Assembly: GCF_044759095.2 (NCBI RefSeq)
Contig: NZ_JBIYSM020000052.1
Coordinates: 1 to 23,300 of the forward strand
Direction of reading: 5' to 3'
Source of the DNA: JBIYSM02 sp044759095
GTDB lineage: Bacteria > Bacillota > Bacilli > Brevibacillales > Brevibacillaceae
Length of the DNA: 23,300 bases
A program made the position numbers and the translations under genes. Every line of letters starts with the position of its first letter. Positions within the stretch are counted from its first letter, which is position 1. The notes beneath the pieces were generated by a model. That model had not been told where the DNA came from and did not search any database. It saw only the letters and a list, made by a program, of their open reading frames with translations. Below, piece by piece: positions 21,538 through 23,300 of this stretch.

Positions 21538-23073
21538 TCATAATCGTGGCAATTCGTTCACTTCGAATGCCACTCGAATCCCCGACTCGATGGCGCCTTG
21601 TATCCAACCATGGGTGAGTGTGGTATGTTCACCGGCAAAGTGAACTCTTCCTTCTGGAGTCGCGATATAGGGATGCAGCGCTATTCGCTGTCCCGGTCTA
21701 AAAAACGACACAGCTCCGCAGGCAAACGGATCCTGCCCCCAACTGTAAGAAGTTCCAGTTTGAAACTCGCGATACACCTGATCACCGTGGATGGTGGCTA
21801 AATTCTTCAAGGAAAAGTAAATACGCTCCTCCTGCGTCAGTCCGTCCCACGGCATCGAATCTTCCTGCCATGTATAGCTGGCCAAAATTGCAGCCGGTCC
21901 CGGAGTGCCAAGCCCATGGCTTGGATAGTACGTAGAACGGATCGGCAAGTCAGTGATGGTTTTTCCTCCGTATAGACCTTCCCTTTCCCAGAATCTGCTT
22001 GAAAACTGAATCCCGATCTTGGTAGCCGTGATATAGTCAAGCTCACGGATGGCTCTCCATTTGTTGTGGGAAAACGAATCGCGCGGTTCAACCTCAACAA
22101 ATTGCATAACGGTAAAGGGAATGGTCATGATGGCAAGATCACCCGTCATGCTGTATTCATGGGAGGTGTTTGTATCTATGAAGGTAAGGGTTACACTGTC
22201 GTTCTGCTGGGTAATTTTCGTTACTCTTTGATGGAAGAGTATGTCTTCTTGCAATTGTGGCAGAAAGGAATAGGGCAGACGGTCATTGCCGCCTGTAATT
22301 TCGTAAAAGCGGGTCTCTGGCTTGAAAAGCATCAGATCCCGCAAAATATCCAGAAAAGACTGCTCCATCACACCTTCCAGAGCAAGAAGAACGGACATCA
22401 TTTCGATTGCGCCTTCAGAAAAAGTGACTTTGGGTCGATAGGGATAGAACCGTAAGAACGTGTAGACCGAGTATTGATCCAGTTGTCTTTCAACGATCGG
22501 CCAATGTCGGGCAGGATCTTGGTTGATAAAGTCGATGATCGGCTGTACGGCCATATTGAATAACTGTTCCGCCGTTTTTCCCTTTTCAGACGGCGCTACG
22601 GGATATTGAAAAATATCTGGGTGACGTTCATAAATTTTCACACGGGTTTTCATCCCGTTCGCGTAGATCAGATCATCTGGAGTAGCGTTAATAAACTCAT
22701 TCACCGTTAACCCGAATTTTTTGATGTATTCGAATACCAAATCGTGCATTTCGGGAATCCGCATGGCACCTGCCTCTACATATGCCCCTTCTGCAAACGG
22801 GGTTCGCATGGTGAAGACACGTCCTCCTACTCTGCTGTTTCCTTCTAGGATTTTAACGTGATGCCCGGCCTCCTTAAGCAAAGACGCCGCAACCAATCCA
22901 GCCATGCCGGCACCGACAATCATAATATTTTTCGGGGATTTTGTTTTGCTGAGTCCTTTTTGAATAATGGAGATCATTTGGCTGGGTGATAACAGCGCCG
23001 GGATACTGGTTAACCGTTCATCAACGCCTTCCACAACTCTTTCACCCACTCCTTCCCCCCTCCTTTCCCTCAT
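21538..23073 (-). CDS. Flavin monoamine oxidase family protein, probable L-amino acid oxidase
   Basis: 511 aa. The dinucleotide motif is IMIVGAGMAGLVAASLL (GAGMAG at residues 54-59), then the FAD motif ILEGNSRVGGRVFTMR, the GAMRIP segment typical of snake-venom-type L-amino acid oxidases, and the C-terminal FAD loop GRVHFAGEHTTLTHGWIQGAIESG. It should oxidise an L-amino acid or amine to the imino/keto product with release of ammonia and peroxide. No signal peptide is seen, so it is probably cytosolic. The ATG at 23073 is poorly placed for ribosomes; GTG 23049, nine bases after AAGGAGG, is a good alternative giving 503 aa. It leads a two-gene unit with the 136-aa protein and could feed on L-amino acids made by the neighbouring racemase pathway. 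Confidence 0.9.
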   Translation of the reverse strand: MRERRGEGVGERVVEGVDERLTSIPALLSPSQMISIIQKGLSKTKSPKNIMIVGAGMAGLVAASLLKEAGHHVKILEGNSRVGGRVFTMRTPFAEGAYVEAGAMRIPEMHDLVFEYIKKFGLTVNEFINATPDDLIYANGMKTRVKIYERHPDIFQYPVAPSEKGKTAEQLFNMAVQPIIDFINQDPARHWPIVERQLDQYSVYTFLRFYPYRPKVTFSEGAIEMMSVLLALEGVMEQSFLDILRDLMLFKPETRFYEITGGNDRLPYSFLPQLQEDILFHQRVTKITQQNDSVTLTFIDTNTSHEYSMTGDLAIMTIPFTVMQFVEVEPRDSFSHNKWRAIRELDYITATKIGIQFSSRFWEREGLYGGKTITDLPIRSTYYPSHGLGTPGPAAILASYTWQEDSMPWDGLTQEERIYFSLKNLATIHGDQVYREFQTGTSYSWGQDPFACGAVSFFRPGQRIALHPYIATPEGRVHFAGEHTTLTHGWIQGAIESGIRVAFEVNELPRL

Positions 23074-23124
23074 CCTTTCGCCATCCTATTCAGCGGAGCG
23101 TACACATATACGCGGGAAAAAAGT

Positions 23125-23151
23125 ATAAGAAAACCCACCCGGCATTAGCTA
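23125..23151 (-). repeat. Half of a terminator repeat, interrupted
   Basis: It matches 6666-6692 at 24 of 27 positions, including the arm before the T run and the TTAGCTA loop. At 6671-6710 the element is a complete terminator. Here the partner arm (expected CCCACCCGGC on the minus strand) is absent, and unrelated sequence begins at about 23152. Confidence 0.6.
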
Positions 23152-23208
23152 GTTTCCCCTGAAAAATTCCTGGGGTAAGTCAAAAACAAAAGGAATTCAG
23201 CTCTCTAA

Positions 23209-23300
23209 ATGGAAGTAGTGTTGTCGAGGCAATACATCCAAAAAGAGGGACTGAATTCCTTTCTTCTTAAAGAAATTCAACAGTGCTCCTCGAAAATCCT
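23209..23300 (+). CDS. Start of an unidentified open frame running off the window
   Basis: ATG 23209 opens a frame through the last base with no stop: MEVVLSRQYIQKEGLNSFLL, then KEIQQCSSKI. AGGA lies about 15 bases upstream, which is too far to be convincing. The bases around it contain an inverted repeat, AAAGGAATTCAG (23189-23200) with CTGAATTCCTTT, the second arm inside the frame. Given the interrupted terminator repeat just before, this may be the first part of a transposase or other mobile-element gene. I do not recognise the family and 30 residues are too few to decide. Confidence 0.3.
   Translation, partial: MEVVLSRQYIQKEGLNSFLLKEIQQCSSKI

Noticed and set aside
21062..21643. 193-codon plus-strand frame opposite the 136-aa gene
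   Set aside because: It has no ribosome site and runs into the end of the oxidase gene. The minus-strand frame has AAGGAGGAG before its ATG and a terminator after its stop.
1..23300. CRISPR arrays, tRNA or rRNA genes, and prophage or conjugation genes
   Set aside because: No regularly spaced direct repeats, cloverleaf-like segments, conserved rRNA stretches or phage/conjugation proteins were found on reading through.

Overview
The window looks like a chromosome segment of a spore-forming Bacillota of moderate GC, most like Brevibacillus or a relative in Paenibacillaceae. This is inferred from strong GGAGG ribosome binding sites, a Spo0E-like phosphatase, a preQ1-I riboswitch ahead of queCDEF, sigma-A promoters, U-tailed terminators and a PAS/sigma-54 activator. 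No rRNA, tRNA, CRISPR array or phage gene was found.

Layout. (1) 73-5586 is a hydroxyproline/proline-type catabolic locus. A two-cysteine proline racemase-family epimerase and the C-terminal half of an aldehyde dehydrogenase lie on the minus strand. A PAS-AAA-Fis sigma-54 activator lies on the plus strand. After it comes a GG-N10-GC sigma-54 promoter, then a three-gene operon (Bfd-like 2Fe-2S protein, 2Fe-2S ferredoxin subunit, FAD/NAD-type oxidoreductase) ending at a hairpin. The D-amino-acid-oxidase-type catalytic subunit, the dihydrodipicolinate-synthase-like deaminase and the first half of the dehydrogenase are absent, so the locus looks decayed. (2) 5606-6586 is a lone quinone reductase. 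(3) 6671-9342 is a two-gene operon, acyl-CoA synthetase then agmatinase-family ureohydrolase, with a 25-bp palindrome over its promoter. (4) 9461-10864 holds small genes: a basic 52-aa protein, a remnant of an ABC permease, a DUF4395 membrane protein, a 52-aa double-CxxC protein behind a structured leader, and a Spo0E-like protein.

(5) 11025-13617 is the queuosine precursor operon queC-queD-queE-queF under a preQ1-I riboswitch. QueD and QueE make CDG from the GTP-derived precursor, QueC turns it into preQ0, and QueF reduces this to preQ1, which feeds back on the riboswitch. (6) 13634-14645 has an unrecognised 107-aa protein and a scar of a sulfate transporter operon, where the front half of cysW is joined to the tail of cysA. 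(7) 14657-15607 is an isopenicillin-N-synthase-like Fe(II) oxygenase.

(8) 15667-20934 is a compact minus-strand operon: RpiR regulator, lipoprotein solute-binding protein, permease, ATPase, GNAT acyltransferase and N-acylamino acid racemase of the enolase superfamily. The last two match the Geobacillus pathway that turns D-amino acids into L-amino acids through N-succinyl intermediates. Here they are tied to a dedicated importer and a sensor, while the desuccinylase is not in the window. (9) 20984-23073 is an L-amino-acid-oxidase-like flavoprotein followed by an unrecognised protein. (10) The last 200 bases carry half of a terminator repeat whose other half is replaced by unrelated DNA with the start of an open frame, suggesting a mobile element or rearrangement boundary.

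Themes: amino-acid (especially D-amino-acid and imino-acid) catabolism, and repeated gene truncation. Three separate loci are broken in the first 15 kb.
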